Assembly (NCBI RefSeq): GCF_018271995.1
Contig: NZ_JAGUCO010000008.1
Coordinates: forward strand, 1 to 64,000
Length of the DNA: 64,000 nt
Direction of reading: 5' to 3'
From: Carboxylicivirga linearis
GTDB taxonomy: Bacteria; Bacteroidota; Bacteroidia; Bacteroidales; Marinilabiliaceae
The notes below the pieces were generated by a model that saw nothing but the letters and a program-made list of their open reading frames with translations, was not told the DNA's origin and searched no databases. Of the stretch, positions 10,218 to 19,627 are shown one piece after another (the first letter of the stretch is position 1; each line of letters opens with the position of its first letter). The position numbers and the translations under genes are program-made.

Positions 10218-10451
10218 AAATGCCAATGTATTAAAATCAAAATGCTATCAATGTACTTATTAGACTAAAATAAAAACTGCTGTAATTATCTAAACGGTTA
10301 GGTGTAATACACTCTACCTGGTTTTAAATTCGTATAACCAAAAAGAAATAACCATCCCCTATTGCTAATCAATACCTTAACCCTCACCAACATTGCAGGC
10401 TTGACGTTTTTTTTGCGGTCACTGTAAGGAAAATGGAACATCACTCAACTC

Positions 10452-11039
10452 TTATTTAACCACGGCCAGAATGGTCGAAATCACAATTTTCACATCTCCC
10501 CAAAAACTTCTTGAATCGACATACTCTTCATAAATACCTAATTTAACCGGCAATATCTCGTTCCTATAACACGCAATTGGATCAACTGCCTGATTTAATA
10601 TAGCTTCTTCATCTCTGAATTTAATGGAAGCATTATCTGTAATACCCGGGCGCACTGATAAAATTTTCGCCCAACGCTCAGGATAAACTTGTGTCCATTT
10701 TTCAACCTCAGGACGTGGCCCCACAACTGACATATCTCCTTTCAGTACATTTATTAATTGTGGTAGTTCATCCAGTTTTGTTTTTCGCAGAATTCGACCG
10801 ATTGAAGTAACCCGTGAGGAATTACCGGCATCAAAAGAACCTTTTTCAGCAGATTTTAAAACTGTCATTGACCTGAACTTATAAAGCATAAAAAGTTTAT
10901 TCCCCTTACCAACCCGTTGTTGTTTGAAAAAAATGGGCCAACCATCACTCAGCACTATAATCAGGGAAATCACTAGTAGAATGGGAAATGTCAGTAACAG
11001 ACCTGTTAAGGCACTCAATAAATCAAAAATTCGCTTCAT
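10452..11039 (-). CDS. Initiating sugar-phosphate transferase (small monotopic PGT, PglC/WcaJ C-terminal type)
   Basis: 195 residues, the minimal catalytic form without the N-terminal membrane bundle of WbaP/WcaJ. Residues 1-30 form the re-entrant hydrophobic helix (KRIFDLLSA then [11 protein letters not shown]). Core motifs are [24 protein letters not shown], shown here in outline at ~35-58, the catalytic pair Asp90-Glu91 in [16 protein letters not shown], and VGPRPE. It transfers a sugar phosphate from a UDP-sugar to undecaprenyl phosphate, starting the repeat unit on the inner face of the membrane. It sits three bases after the GT2 gene, translated as one unit. Confidence 0.93.
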   Translation of the reverse strand: MKRIFDLLSALTGLLLTFPILLVISLIIVLSDGWPIFFKQQRVGKGNKLFMLYKFRSMTVLKSAEKGSFDAGNSSRVTSIGRILRKTKLDELPQLINVLKGDMSVVGPRPEVEKWTQVYPERWAKILSVRPGITDNASIKFRDEEAILNQAVDPIACYRNEILPVKLGIYEEYVDSRSFWGDVKIVISTILAVVK

Positions 11040-11042
11040 GTT

Positions 11043-12077
11043 TTATCTGCTAATGGTAAACTCAACACTTTTCTTACAGCCTGTAAGTAACTTCCTTAAT
11101 CCAACTATGTACCCCCAGCCATATGAATAATGCATTGAAGGATAGCTTAAAAACAAATAAAACCACATACTAAGAATTTTTGAATGCTTTAAAGCCTGCA
11201 CCAAGCTAACCATTAACAATGCAATCAGATAAAACATTAAACCTATTGTATATAGCACAGCTATAAGAGGATGTATAAAACTCAAAACAAATCCTAATAC
11301 GGTATAAATGATTAGTAACAAAGGCACCAGTTGACGAAGTGTTGACACCTCCTTTAACTTATAATTGACCAAAGGTTTAAACAAACCATACTGAAAAAGC
11401 ATGCGTCGTAATTGCTTAAGGTTTTTTCGAGCGGTGTACTGACATTTGAGATCCGGAATCAGAAGGATCTTTTTTCCATTCTTTCGCATGCGGGCATTAA
11501 ACTCATCATCCTGATTACGAACGAGGTCTTCATCAAATAATCCCACCTGATCAAACACATCGCGCCGAAAGCAACCAAAAGGTACGGTATCCACTTCAAC
11601 AGGCTTCTCAACACCCACACGAAACGAGGAATTTCCCACCCCAAAGGGTGATGACAGTGCAATGGCTATGGCTTTTGATAATGATGTATTATTGTATGGG
11701 ATCGTTTCTATCACACAGCCAACATTATCTGCCTGATATTCGTCCAAGGCTTCCACTAATCGCGAAATATAGTTTTGAGGGTAGACAGAATGGGCATCCA
11801 CACGAATAATAACTTCCCCATTACTAATATTAATAGCCTTATTTAATCCGGTTGGGACTATTCGTTGCTCGTTGTTAATTAATTTAATTAATGGATACTG
11901 ACTGGCAAAAGCTTTAACAATTTCAATAGTGCCATCGTCAGATTGCCCATCAGCAATTATAATTTCCATCCTATTCTGAGGATAGTCCTGTTCTAGTAAA
12001 GTTTTTAATGTATGTTCAATTCCTTCAGCCTCGTTTCTGATAGGCATTATGACTGAAACAAAATATTTACTTTTCAT
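11043..12077 (-). CDS. Glycosyltransferase family 2, ExoA-like
   Basis: 344 residues. I place the start at ATG 12077, one base after the stop of the CapK-like gene. A longer frame to 12128 exists but would overlap that gene by about 50 bases and add 17 residues before the first beta strand (FVSVIMPIRNEAEG). Motifs are IADGQSDDGTIEIV, VIIRVDAHSVYP (the DxD position reads Asp-Ala-His, as in succinoglycan ExoA relatives) and RNQDDEFNARMRKNG. The C-terminal 100 residues carry three or four membrane segments. It probably adds one of the first sugars after the initiating transferase next to it. Confidence 0.88.
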   Translation of the reverse strand: MKSKYFVSVIMPIRNEAEGIEHTLKTLLEQDYPQNRMEIIIADGQSDDGTIEIVKAFASQYPLIKLINNEQRIVPTGLNKAINISNGEVIIRVDAHSVYPQNYISRLVEALDEYQADNVGCVIETIPYNNTSLSKAIAIALSSPFGVGNSSFRVGVEKPVEVDTVPFGCFRRDVFDQVGLFDEDLVRNQDDEFNARMRKNGKKILLIPDLKCQYTARKNLKQLRRMLFQYGLFKPLVNYKLKEVSTLRQLVPLLLIIYTVLGFVLSFIHPLIAVLYTIGLMFYLIALLMVSLVQALKHSKILSMWFYLFLSYPSMHYSYGWGYIVGLRKLLTGCKKSVEFTISR

Positions 12078-12078
12078 C

Positions 12079-13362
12079 CTAAATTTCGGAAATAAAATGC
12101 TTAAACTTACCCTTGGCAGTTCTTTCAATAGACTTAACTTGCTTCACTTCTATTTTCAACCCCTCTTCAAGGTAAAGATTAAATGCTGACTTAATGGCTT
12201 TTATCTGATTTGAGGACAAGTCACCATTTAAACATACATTGACTTGAAAAGAAAGGGTATCCTTTTGTACAACTTGATGTTCCTTTATTCGTATATCTTT
12301 ACCAATAGCCTCATGAACTGCATAATAAAACGTCAAGCCAGGCACACGCTTACCTGATGGTAAAAGACCTGTATCATTCATTCGTCCTTGCAAGGAGGTA
12401 ATGATTGTATGCTCCCCCTCTCTCTTAATAGTGGCCAGGTCGCCTATTTCGTACCTGATAATCGGAGTCGCATTATTATGCAACAGGGTAACCAATAGGC
12501 GTCCGGCTTCCCCGTCCTGCAAGACTGCTCCATTGTCGTCAACTACTTCAAGATAGACCATCTCATCAGCCACCTTCCATACATTTTTGTCGCGAAAACC
12601 GATGACACAGACCTCGGAGGCTCCGTATTCGTTATAAACAGGTACACCAAATGTGGCATGTAGTTGTGCTTGTTCTTCACCTGAACACATTTCAGAAGTG
12701 ACGACGCATGCCTTTAAACTGGGGCAAAAAGTAGATAAAACCAGTCCTTTTTCCTTTAAATAATTACTAAACTGAAGTATTGAATTAGTATAACCATAAA
12801 TTACTTCAAATCGCTTTCTATTGAATACGTCCACCCATTTCTTCAGTACCTTATCACCTAAATCATACACCACAAAACGATAGCGTTTAGCCATCAAGTC
12901 TTTCAACTTTTCACGATAAAAGTTGAAACCACTTAAAGGTATGCCATAAAAACGGGCCTGATAACTATTAACATCAAACCCAAACTGACTGTAAAGACGA
13001 TTTGCAGCTAACCAAACCATGACATGAAAATGGTTTTGACGGGCAAATAACATGGGCGTACCGGTTGATCCAGAGGTTCTACTTACATACAGCCCATTTC
13101 TAATTATTTCAGGGCTAATCTTATCCTGATAAGCTCCCATCAAATGGCTTTTCTGTATGATTGGTATCCTTTCCCAGTTACCTTGAATATCCACTCCAAC
13201 AAAATCCCTGTAAAATGGATTTATTCTAATCTGATCATTAAAAATCTGCCACTTTTGTTTATTCTGATAGCCTTCAGACTGTGCATTCAGTATTTCCTGA
13301 TACCTCTTAATCGCTTCTGAAACAGGGTATCCCGATAATTTTAAGACTGTAAAAAAATCCAT
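12079..13362 (-). CDS. CapK/PaaK-like adenylate-forming enzyme
   Basis: 427 residues. ANL-superfamily motifs: P-loop SRTSGSTGTPM (~94-104), YNEYGASE (~243-250), and RYEIGDLATI (~300). This is the phenylacetate-CoA ligase-like group often called CapK in capsule clusters, whose true substrate is unsettled. It should activate a carboxylate with ATP. Its start overlaps the preceding stop by one base in a TAATG arrangement. A clear paralogue lies at 42099-43391 and shares FxPSLxACxVTSEMC and GVPxYNEYGASE. In both places a GNAT/FemAB-like enzyme is close by, suggesting acid activation followed by acyl transfer; this is inference. Confidence 0.82.
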   Translation of the reverse strand: MDFFTVLKLSGYPVSEAIKRYQEILNAQSEGYQNKQKWQIFNDQIRINPFYRDFVGVDIQGNWERIPIIQKSHLMGAYQDKISPEIIRNGLYVSRTSGSTGTPMLFARQNHFHVMVWLAANRLYSQFGFDVNSYQARFYGIPLSGFNFYREKLKDLMAKRYRFVVYDLGDKVLKKWVDVFNRKRFEVIYGYTNSILQFSNYLKEKGLVLSTFCPSLKACVVTSEMCSGEEQAQLHATFGVPVYNEYGASEVCVIGFRDKNVWKVADEMVYLEVVDDNGAVLQDGEAGRLLVTLLHNNATPIIRYEIGDLATIKREGEHTIITSLQGRMNDTGLLPSGKRVPGLTFYYAVHEAIGKDIRIKEHQVVQKDTLSFQVNVCLNGDLSSNQIKAIKSAFNLYLEEGLKIEVKQVKSIERTAKGKFKHFISEI

Positions 13363-14387
13363 TAGCTATCCAAAATATTCATCCATTGTACTTTCACTTC
13401 TTCCCAGTCAAAAGATTCAGCCTTCCTTCTGGCATTTAATGACATACTATGGGCTAAAGTATCTGATTCTATAATATCAATGATTGCATCAACCATTTGT
13501 TGAGGTTGATTCTTTTCTACCAATATTCCATCGCTTTTATCAGCTATTAAAAATGGTAATCCTCCAGCATTTGTCGACACAACAGGCAGCCCCAATGCCA
13601 TTGCCTCAATAACGCTAACCGGCAGATTATCAATATTTGTGGTGTTTATAAATATTGAATATTCTTGCGACAAACTATGCCATTCCTGTTTACTTAAGCG
13701 TCCGGTTATTTTTAGCGCATTATGTACATTTAATTTTTTGGCTAATTCTTCACACGTTTTTTGACTCCCATCCTTATCAGGCCCTACCATACAAAGCTGA
13801 ACTTCAGGATACTTATCTAGAAGTCCGGCCAGAACTTTGATAGCCATTATAGGATTGTAAATCTGATCGAAACTGCGAACATATAAAAGCTTTGGTACGC
13901 ATGTCTTGCGTTCTGTAAATGGATAATCGGCTATACAAATATTGTTTGGTATAAAGCAAGTTTTAAACCCTTCGGCCTCAAAAGCTTGCATATTATAATG
14001 TGATGGAGATATATTAATGAAACTATTGGCAAATAACTGTTTGGACGCCCAGAGGTGTTCTTTAATCCAAATTGGCAATCGTCCTCCGTGAAGTATTGGC
14101 ATGTATGACAGTTTAACCGACCTGCAAACTAAGGCCACAAAATAGGCATACCAGAAAGCATTATTGCTATAGGTATCAATCAATACTTTAGATACTTGTT
14201 TTCGATTACGCACTACCGCCCACATCATACTTAACAAGCGCCAATGCATCTGTTTTTTGTCAGACGAATAGGTCAACTTGTATCCCAAAGATTCTAACTG
14301 AGGCCCAAGAGTTTCAATGGTTGTAACAGAAAAACCATGCTTCGAGAGAACATTTCCAATATAAAGTACTCTTTTATTACTGCTCAT
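13362..14387 (-). CDS. Glycosyltransferase family 4 (GT-B)
   Basis: 341 residues. The C-terminal half has the standard GT4 pattern: KLLYVRSFDQIYNPIMAIKV, VQLCMVGPDKDGS, and NIDNLPVSVIEAMALGLPVVSTNAGGLPFL with the donor-phosphate-binding Glu in EAMALG. The N-terminal half is a weaker Rossmann domain starting KRVLYIGNVLSKHGFS. It acts on the cytoplasmic face of the membrane, adding a sugar from a nucleotide donor; donor and acceptor are not predictable. Its stop overlaps the CapK-like gene's ATG, so the two are translationally coupled. It follows the Wzy-like gene by four bases. Confidence 0.9.
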   Translation of the reverse strand: MSSNKRVLYIGNVLSKHGFSVTTIETLGPQLESLGYKLTYSSDKKQMHWRLLSMMWAVVRNRKQVSKVLIDTYSNNAFWYAYFVALVCRSVKLSYMPILHGGRLPIWIKEHLWASKQLFANSFINISPSHYNMQAFEAEGFKTCFIPNNICIADYPFTERKTCVPKLLYVRSFDQIYNPIMAIKVLAGLLDKYPEVQLCMVGPDKDGSQKTCEELAKKLNVHNALKITGRLSKQEWHSLSQEYSIFINTTNIDNLPVSVIEAMALGLPVVSTNAGGLPFLIADKSDGILVEKNQPQQMVDAIIDIIESDTLAHSMSLNARRKAESFDWEEVKVQWMNILDS

Positions 14388-14391
14388 AATA

Positions 14392-15759
14392 TCAGATTTG
14401 ATCCGGTTTTATTCTAATAACCGACATGCCCATCAAAAGTGGTGTTGTAAAAGTTCTCATACCTGCATGGAAAGTAGTTAAAACTGCGATGGTAAAAAAT
14501 GCCAGTAAAAAGGCACTTTCAACTCTATTATGTTTTACAAGGATCCGCCAAGGAATATAAAAATTTATGACAATCAGCAGAACCAGCCCCCATAATCCTT
14601 GTTCTGCTAATACTCTTGAATATTCGGTATGAGCCGCTATTTCATGAACTCCATAATGGACTCTATACGATGCCGAAACACCACCACCAACACCCCAGAT
14701 GGGATGATCCAACCACATTTCAATATCCGACACCATTATTTCAAATCGACCGGTTGTTAAGGTATTTAAGGTGACCTCTTTATCTCCGCTTAACGAACCT
14801 GAGGTTTCTCCCTGATAACGCAATAACAAGGCTCCTCTTGTCACATAATCACCAATAAAAAAGACGATGGTGACACCAATAATAAATAAACCTAGGTTCT
14901 TTAAGGATATCTTCCGTATTCGCAATCCATATTCTTTGACTTCTTTGGCCCTTGAAACCAATAGAAAGAAGACTACAAAGGCCAACATGGCAGACAGTAC
15001 ACCTCCTCTGGAAAAACTAAGCAAACCTCTGAACAAAAAATAAATAATAAAGAAGATGTCTATCCATTGAAAAACAAATAATCGTTTACCACTAAAAAAT
15101 ACCATGGCAATAATACCAGCTCCTATTCCCAATATTGTGGAAACCTGGTTGGATCCAAATCCTCCGGTCGTATCAAAATTAGCACCTAACTGAAATTCGA
15201 TATCCGAAAACGAAGGCGTATCAAGAGTAATATAAATCAGTACGCTGATTAAAGGATATAATAGAAAACGCAGGCTTTGAAGAAATTGACTAAAAGTCAG
15301 TATCCGGTTCATAAAGTAGATTATCAAAAACCCGGTGCTCAGCATACCAAACATGGAGAAGACAATTCTCTCAAACTCCCTATCACTCAGTAGTATAGCA
15401 GGGAGACAAAGTAAAATAATTAGAACACCTGTAAACGGCTGACTTTTTCGGAAACCTTCCAGAACCAGTCCCACCAAAACTAAGGGCCCCGTTATATACT
15501 TACATAACTCCCAAGGCACAAACGGATATAAATCTACCATTCTACCAATAACCTCAATACCGAGACCATATATTATCAACAATACTAAATAAAAGGTCTG
15601 ACGACGAAAAAGTACCTGGTAAAAAGTATATGCAATAAAACACCAATACCAGACTGCCAATAGCATTGGAAAGTAAACCATGGCTATACCAAATATTATA
15701 TGGCTCACTAAAAGATATAAGACATTTCTATTATCTCTACTTAACTTATTCCCTCTCAA
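14392..15759 (-). CDS. O-antigen polymerase/ligase-like membrane protein (Wzy/WaaL fold)
   Basis: 455 residues with about twelve hydrophobic segments and a large periplasmic loop after GDYVTRGALLLRYQGETSG containing LTTGRFEIMVSDIEMWLDHP and the GVGGGVSASYR/HTEYSRVLAEQGLWG region, typical of Wzy_C/O-antigen ligase proteins. The start is TTG at 15759: TAA is in frame six codons upstream and the next ATG lies inside the first membrane helix. It either polymerises repeat units or ligates finished chains. It lies in a block whose exporter is an ABC transporter, where a Wzy polymerase would be unusual, so a ligase role is possible. Confidence 0.82.
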   Translation of the reverse strand: MRGNKLSRDNRNVLYLLVSHIIFGIAMVYFPMLLAVWYWCFIAYTFYQVLFRRQTFYLVLLIIYGLGIEVIGRMVDLYPFVPWELCKYITGPLVLVGLVLEGFRKSQPFTGVLIILLCLPAILLSDREFERIVFSMFGMLSTGFLIIYFMNRILTFSQFLQSLRFLLYPLISVLIYITLDTPSFSDIEFQLGANFDTTGGFGSNQVSTILGIGAGIIAMVFFSGKRLFVFQWIDIFFIIYFLFRGLLSFSRGGVLSAMLAFVVFFLLVSRAKEVKEYGLRIRKISLKNLGLFIIGVTIVFFIGDYVTRGALLLRYQGETSGSLSGDKEVTLNTLTTGRFEIMVSDIEMWLDHPIWGVGGGVSASYRVHYGVHEIAAHTEYSRVLAEQGLWGLVLLIVINFYIPWRILVKHNRVESAFLLAFFTIAVLTTFHAGMRTFTTPLLMGMSVIRIKPDQI

Positions 15760-15769
15760 TTTAATATTC

Positions 15770-16894
15770 TTATTTTACAGCTTCGTTGATAATTCGTTGA
15801 TTATAATAATGAAAAGTAAAGCGATCACTCTGGGATTGCGCTAAACTGGCTATTCTTAATAATTCGTTTCCATTTAATGACAGAACTTTGTTAATTGATC
15901 CTGAAAGTGCATTCGCTACTTTTAGGTCAACCAAGAAACCACTTTCTTCGTTTTTTACGTAATCGGGTAAACACGAAATTTTTGAGACAATTGGAAGACA
16001 TCCAAAATTAATAGCTTCTGCCAACACTTTAGGAAATCCTTCTGAATCGGATGGTAGTAGAAAGACATGTGCCTTTTGTAACAACTCAAAAATTTTATCC
16101 CGCGACATAAATCCATAAAAATTAAAGTCATATGGTAATTTATCAGCTTCTGATTCAAATTTAGTTCTTTCCTCACCATCTCCAATCATATGAACTACAC
16201 CAATTCTATCAGATTCAATCGATCCGAATGCTTCAAGAATTCTTCCAACACCTTTTGCCATCTCCAGTCTTCCAACAAATATAAAATCCAGCTTTTCATC
16301 GAATGATTTGGTCTTCAAGGCTTCTTGCCCGGCTTTTATGTCCGCTTCTTCCAAACACGGATTCTCGAATGATAAACAGTGCGATGGCTGATCATGCCAA
16401 GCCCCATTGATTGTTACTTTATGCTTCGAAAAATGAGTCAGGAAATATTTCTGAACACGATAGCCTAATGGTGCATTTGGTTGTTTCCAGTTACCCGCAT
16501 ACTTAAACCACCCTTTTTTACCTGCGCACAACCTTAAAAAAGGAATCATATATAAGCCCATACCAGTAGGAGCCCTGAATTGAAATACATCTGCCTTCTT
16601 TAATGTAAGCCACACCTTTAAAAGATTATAAGGGGCAGTGGTAAGGACGCTAAACTTCTTAAACCATCTATCTCCACCATATGGCTTTAATGGGATATAT
16701 CTGATACGATCTTCATTTTGATAGGCCATCGAGCTATCCGGAGCTATGATATTTTTATAAAATGGAGCACAATGAATAACTTCTTCAAACACATCCAGTA
16801 AATGATTAATCTCATTTACTGTTGATCCCCAACCAACAATTCGCCCAACATCATTAATATAATGCTCCGTATGTGATATAATTACCAACTTCAT
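15770..16894 (-). CDS. Glycosyltransferase family 4
   Basis: 374 residues, GT-B fold. KLVIISHTEHYINDVGRIVG opens the acceptor domain, and the donor domain shows LDFIFVGRLEMAKGVGRILEA, VHMIGDGEERTKFE, and LLPSDSEGFPKVLAEAINFG. The Gly-Phe-Pro-Lys variant of the E(x7)E motif is common in this family. It is the third of seven GT4 enzymes in the block and precedes the Wzy-like gene by ten bases, part of the same transcript. Specificity cannot be read from the sequence. Confidence 0.9.
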   Translation of the reverse strand: MKLVIISHTEHYINDVGRIVGWGSTVNEINHLLDVFEEVIHCAPFYKNIIAPDSSMAYQNEDRIRYIPLKPYGGDRWFKKFSVLTTAPYNLLKVWLTLKKADVFQFRAPTGMGLYMIPFLRLCAGKKGWFKYAGNWKQPNAPLGYRVQKYFLTHFSKHKVTINGAWHDQPSHCLSFENPCLEEADIKAGQEALKTKSFDEKLDFIFVGRLEMAKGVGRILEAFGSIESDRIGVVHMIGDGEERTKFESEADKLPYDFNFYGFMSRDKIFELLQKAHVFLLPSDSEGFPKVLAEAINFGCLPIVSKISCLPDYVKNEESGFLVDLKVANALSGSINKVLSLNGNELLRIASLAQSQSDRFTFHYYNQRIINEAVK

Positions 16895-16896
16895 AC

Positions 16897-18039
16897 CTAT
16901 ATATCCTGAGCCTTTAACTGATTAATCACTTCAATGTAGCTGTTTACTATTTTCTTCCAATCATGTTGCTGAGCCCATTCTACGGACCCTTTCTCATATT
17001 TTTGAGGCTCTTCCAAAACCTTCGATAAAGCTATAGAAATCAACTCCGGCTGATTACCATCAACCAAATGACCATTAAAACCTTCATTGATGGCATCGGC
17101 AATGCCACAACCTTCGGCTCCAATGGCTGGCAATGCAAAATAATTGGCCTCCAGAATCACAATTCCAAACCCCTCAACATCTCCATCATCCTGATTTTCA
17201 CTTAAAATCATAAAACAGTCTGCCCTTCTGTAGGCTAAAGCTAAATCAGCTCTCCCGGGAAGTCTACCATGAAAAGTGACATGGCTATCAACACCAAGTT
17301 CTCTGGCTAAAGTCTCAAACTCCTCTTTGTGCGATGGCAAGCCAACTATATGATAATGGGCGTTCGGATATTTCTCAAGAATGACAGGAAGAGCCTTTAT
17401 GACCCTATGCTGGCCTTTACGTGGGGTAACATTGCCAACGGTGAGCAAGCAGGGTTCGCCAATCCACTTCAAGGTTCCATTTGACGCTTCTTTCAACTGA
17501 TTAAATTCATCCAGATCAATCCCATTTGGAATAATCCTGTACCTCTTGCTTTGCAAACTTTTATTCAGCAGAGAATAGGTGAATTCTGAGACAGGAATAA
17601 GCACATCGGCCTGTGCAATGGACAGGCTTGCAATTTTATAAGGAATATAGCTGCTTATCTGAACCTCTGAACCATGTAATACTGCAATTGTTGGAATTTG
17701 ATATCCAAACAAACGGATTATTGCTCCTAACCACAGCGAAAATTTGCCTGATACAATCATTGCCTGATAATCACCTGCCTTAACTAATTTTATCAAGCGA
17801 CGTATCCTGTTAAGGTATGTCATGTAACCTTGTCTGTCAATTCGGAATACCTTTAAGAATTCAGGCATTGTATCATCAAATGCTGTTATGTCTTCCTTCG
17901 ACACATAATCTGCCTCTGTTAATACATCTACCGAATACCCGGAATCAACCAAAGATTTCGATAAACTATAGGCATGATTACCAATACCACCCGGACCAGG
18001 TGGAAATTCACTTACAACAATTAGTATCTTATTTCTCAA
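16897..18039 (-). CDS. Glycosyltransferase family 4, TTG start
   Basis: 380 residues. NKILIVVSEFPPGPGGIGNH is the glycine-rich acceptor-domain start of GT4 enzymes. The donor domain contains LLTVGNVTPRKGQHRVIKA, YHIVGLPSHKEEFE, and MILSENQDDGDVEGFGIVIL followed by EANYFALPAIG. The start must be TTG at 18039: two in-frame TAA codons lie three and four codons upstream and no ATG precedes the first beta strand. A 193-base gap separates it from the upstream gene, one of the longest inside the block, so an extra promoter could sit there. No clear promoter was seen. Confidence 0.88.
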   Translation of the reverse strand: MRNKILIVVSEFPPGPGGIGNHAYSLSKSLVDSGYSVDVLTEADYVSKEDITAFDDTMPEFLKVFRIDRQGYMTYLNRIRRLIKLVKAGDYQAMIVSGKFSLWLGAIIRLFGYQIPTIAVLHGSEVQISSYIPYKIASLSIAQADVLIPVSEFTYSLLNKSLQSKRYRIIPNGIDLDEFNQLKEASNGTLKWIGEPCLLTVGNVTPRKGQHRVIKALPVILEKYPNAHYHIVGLPSHKEEFETLARELGVDSHVTFHGRLPGRADLALAYRRADCFMILSENQDDGDVEGFGIVILEANYFALPAIGAEGCGIADAINEGFNGHLVDGNQPELISIALSKVLEEPQKYEKGSVEWAQQHDWKKIVNSYIEVINQLKAQDI

Positions 18040-18232
18040 GTAATTTTATTAAAAAAGTTTGTTATTCTACACCTCTGACTCCCCTATAGAAGAGAACTAT
18101 TCTAAGATATACAATTGGATCGTTTAACAATTTACAACAGGCATTGAACCTACTTCTAGGTTCTTTTAATGGTAAACTAATAAACATGGTATGTACAACC
18201 CATCCTAGTTGCGTTGAATATTGATTTATAGC

Positions 18233-19627
18233 CTATTCCATCACTTGATTGACATCAATTATGTAACTTTCAATTTTGGCACCTTCCTGAAGCATCAAGC
18301 TCGCCATTCGCCAGCTAATGATAACCTGCAGTAAAATAAATGGCAATATCAGGGGCAAAAATACAAATCCCATTAGCATTAACAATTTACTCCCTTTCCA
18401 CTTATATGGAATAATGGATGGTGGCACAGTAATTAGCAGCCACAATATACTATTAAAACGTCCAAAATATTTATTTGCATAATATAGAACACTTGGGATC
18501 GGTCGTGGCGACAACAGCTTTTTAGGCCTGAATGCATCCCAACTACCCATTTGTCTGAGACCTCCGGAAGACACCTTAAGGTGCAAGCGACAGGCATCCG
18601 GATTATTAATATTTACGAATCCTGATAGATAACACCTCATCCCAAACTCACCATCTCCCATTCGCTGCTTCTCAAACTGACGATCAAACAGACCTGTCTT
18701 TTCAAAAACAGTTTTATAAAGCATTGCATTACCCGTATCCAGCTGATCGGACCATCGATAGCAGTTGTAATTGGACGGAACCTTTGCGCCTACTGTTGAA
18801 ATAGAAATACCAGCACTTATGTCAGCTTTGAAATAATCCAGACAACGAATATGCATCTCAATCCAGTCCGAATCTACTCGTGAATCATCATCAAACAACA
18901 AAATTAATTCACCTTTACTTTCCTTTATACAACGGTTACGCGCTAGCCATAAGGCTTTTTCCTGTTGAGGAAATAAGCGGATATTTAAATTAAAGGCTTC
19001 ATAATAGGATTCCTGACAAGGTTCAGATTGGTCACAAACCAACACTTCAAAATTGGAGTATGTTTGCATCTCCAAGTCCTTCATTACATCTTCAAGGTAT
19101 TTATAGCGATTCAGCGTGGGAATCACAACAGAGACCAAAAGATTCTTCTTTAGCAGCTCGCTGTCAAAACTTTTTACATCACTCTTATCCGGCGTTTGTT
19201 GTGATGGATTGATTCTTTTAATTTCTAAGGCTCTTATGAAAGAGCTAATTTCATAGATGGGATTTTTCAAACCCACCAAGCGAACTAACAGTATATAAAA
19301 CAACCATATGCGATTAAAATAGCGAGCAACAAAACGATACTCATCCTGAACCCTGATAGATCCTAATTGCAGACCTTTCTCTCCTTCACTCACCTTTTTC
19401 AAAAAACCCTTCTGCCAGGCCTGCCAAGCAATATCTGCCTGCCTAGCTTCATCACTTGAGTATACTTCTTCAGTATTAATTAATGCTTTTTCTTCTGAGG
19501 CTAATTGTTCTTCAGAAATCCAGGTAACTAGTGGGAAATCGGACTTTAGGTTGAAATACCAGGTAGGTTTGATATACCTTAGAAAAGAAAATAAATAGGC
19601 TTTTTTATATGGAGTCTGCATTTTCAA
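18233..19627 (-). CDS. Glycosyltransferase family 2 with N-terminal extension
   Basis: 464 residues. The GT-A domain starts only near residue 165 (LLVSVVIPTLNRYKYLEDVM) and carries LVCDQSEPCQESYY, ELILLFDDDSRVDSDWIEMH (DxD-type metal site) and FEKQRMGDGEFGMRCYLSG. The 160-residue leader is hydrophilic with one hydrophobic patch (IWLFYILLVRLVGL) and matches nothing I know. The C-terminus has one or two membrane helices. The gene overlaps the end of the preceding GT4 gene by 23 bases. It probably transfers a hexose or deoxyhexose at the membrane surface; the extension may dock it to the membrane or a partner. Confidence 0.85.
   Translation of the reverse strand: MKMQTPYKKAYLFSFLRYIKPTWYFNLKSDFPLVTWISEEQLASEEKALINTEEVYSSDEARQADIAWQAWQKGFLKKVSEGEKGLQLGSIRVQDEYRFVARYFNRIWLFYILLVRLVGLKNPIYEISSFIRALEIKRINPSQQTPDKSDVKSFDSELLKKNLLVSVVIPTLNRYKYLEDVMKDLEMQTYSNFEVLVCDQSEPCQESYYEAFNLNIRLFPQQEKALWLARNRCIKESKGELILLFDDDSRVDSDWIEMHIRCLDYFKADISAGISISTVGAKVPSNYNCYRWSDQLDTGNAMLYKTVFEKTGLFDRQFEKQRMGDGEFGMRCYLSGFVNINNPDACRLHLKVSSGGLRQMGSWDAFRPKKLLSPRPIPSVLYYANKYFGRFNSILWLLITVPPSIIPYKWKGSKLLMLMGFVFLPLILPFILLQVIISWRMASLMLQEGAKIESYIIDVNQVME

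Noticed and set aside
9463-10263. Plus-strand open frames opposite the sugar aminotransferase gene
   Set aside because: They are antisense shadows of a clearly conserved gene and have no features of their own.
12078-12128. Longer GT2 frame starting at 12128
   Set aside because: It overlaps the CapK-like gene by about 50 bases and adds residues before the first beta strand; ATG 12077 directly follows the stop.
18146-18163. Terminator in the 193-base gap upstream of the TTG-start GT4 gene
   Set aside because: A 6-bp hairpin (GAACCT/AGGTTC) has its T-run on the plus strand, where no gene ends, so it does not terminate the minus-strand transcript.
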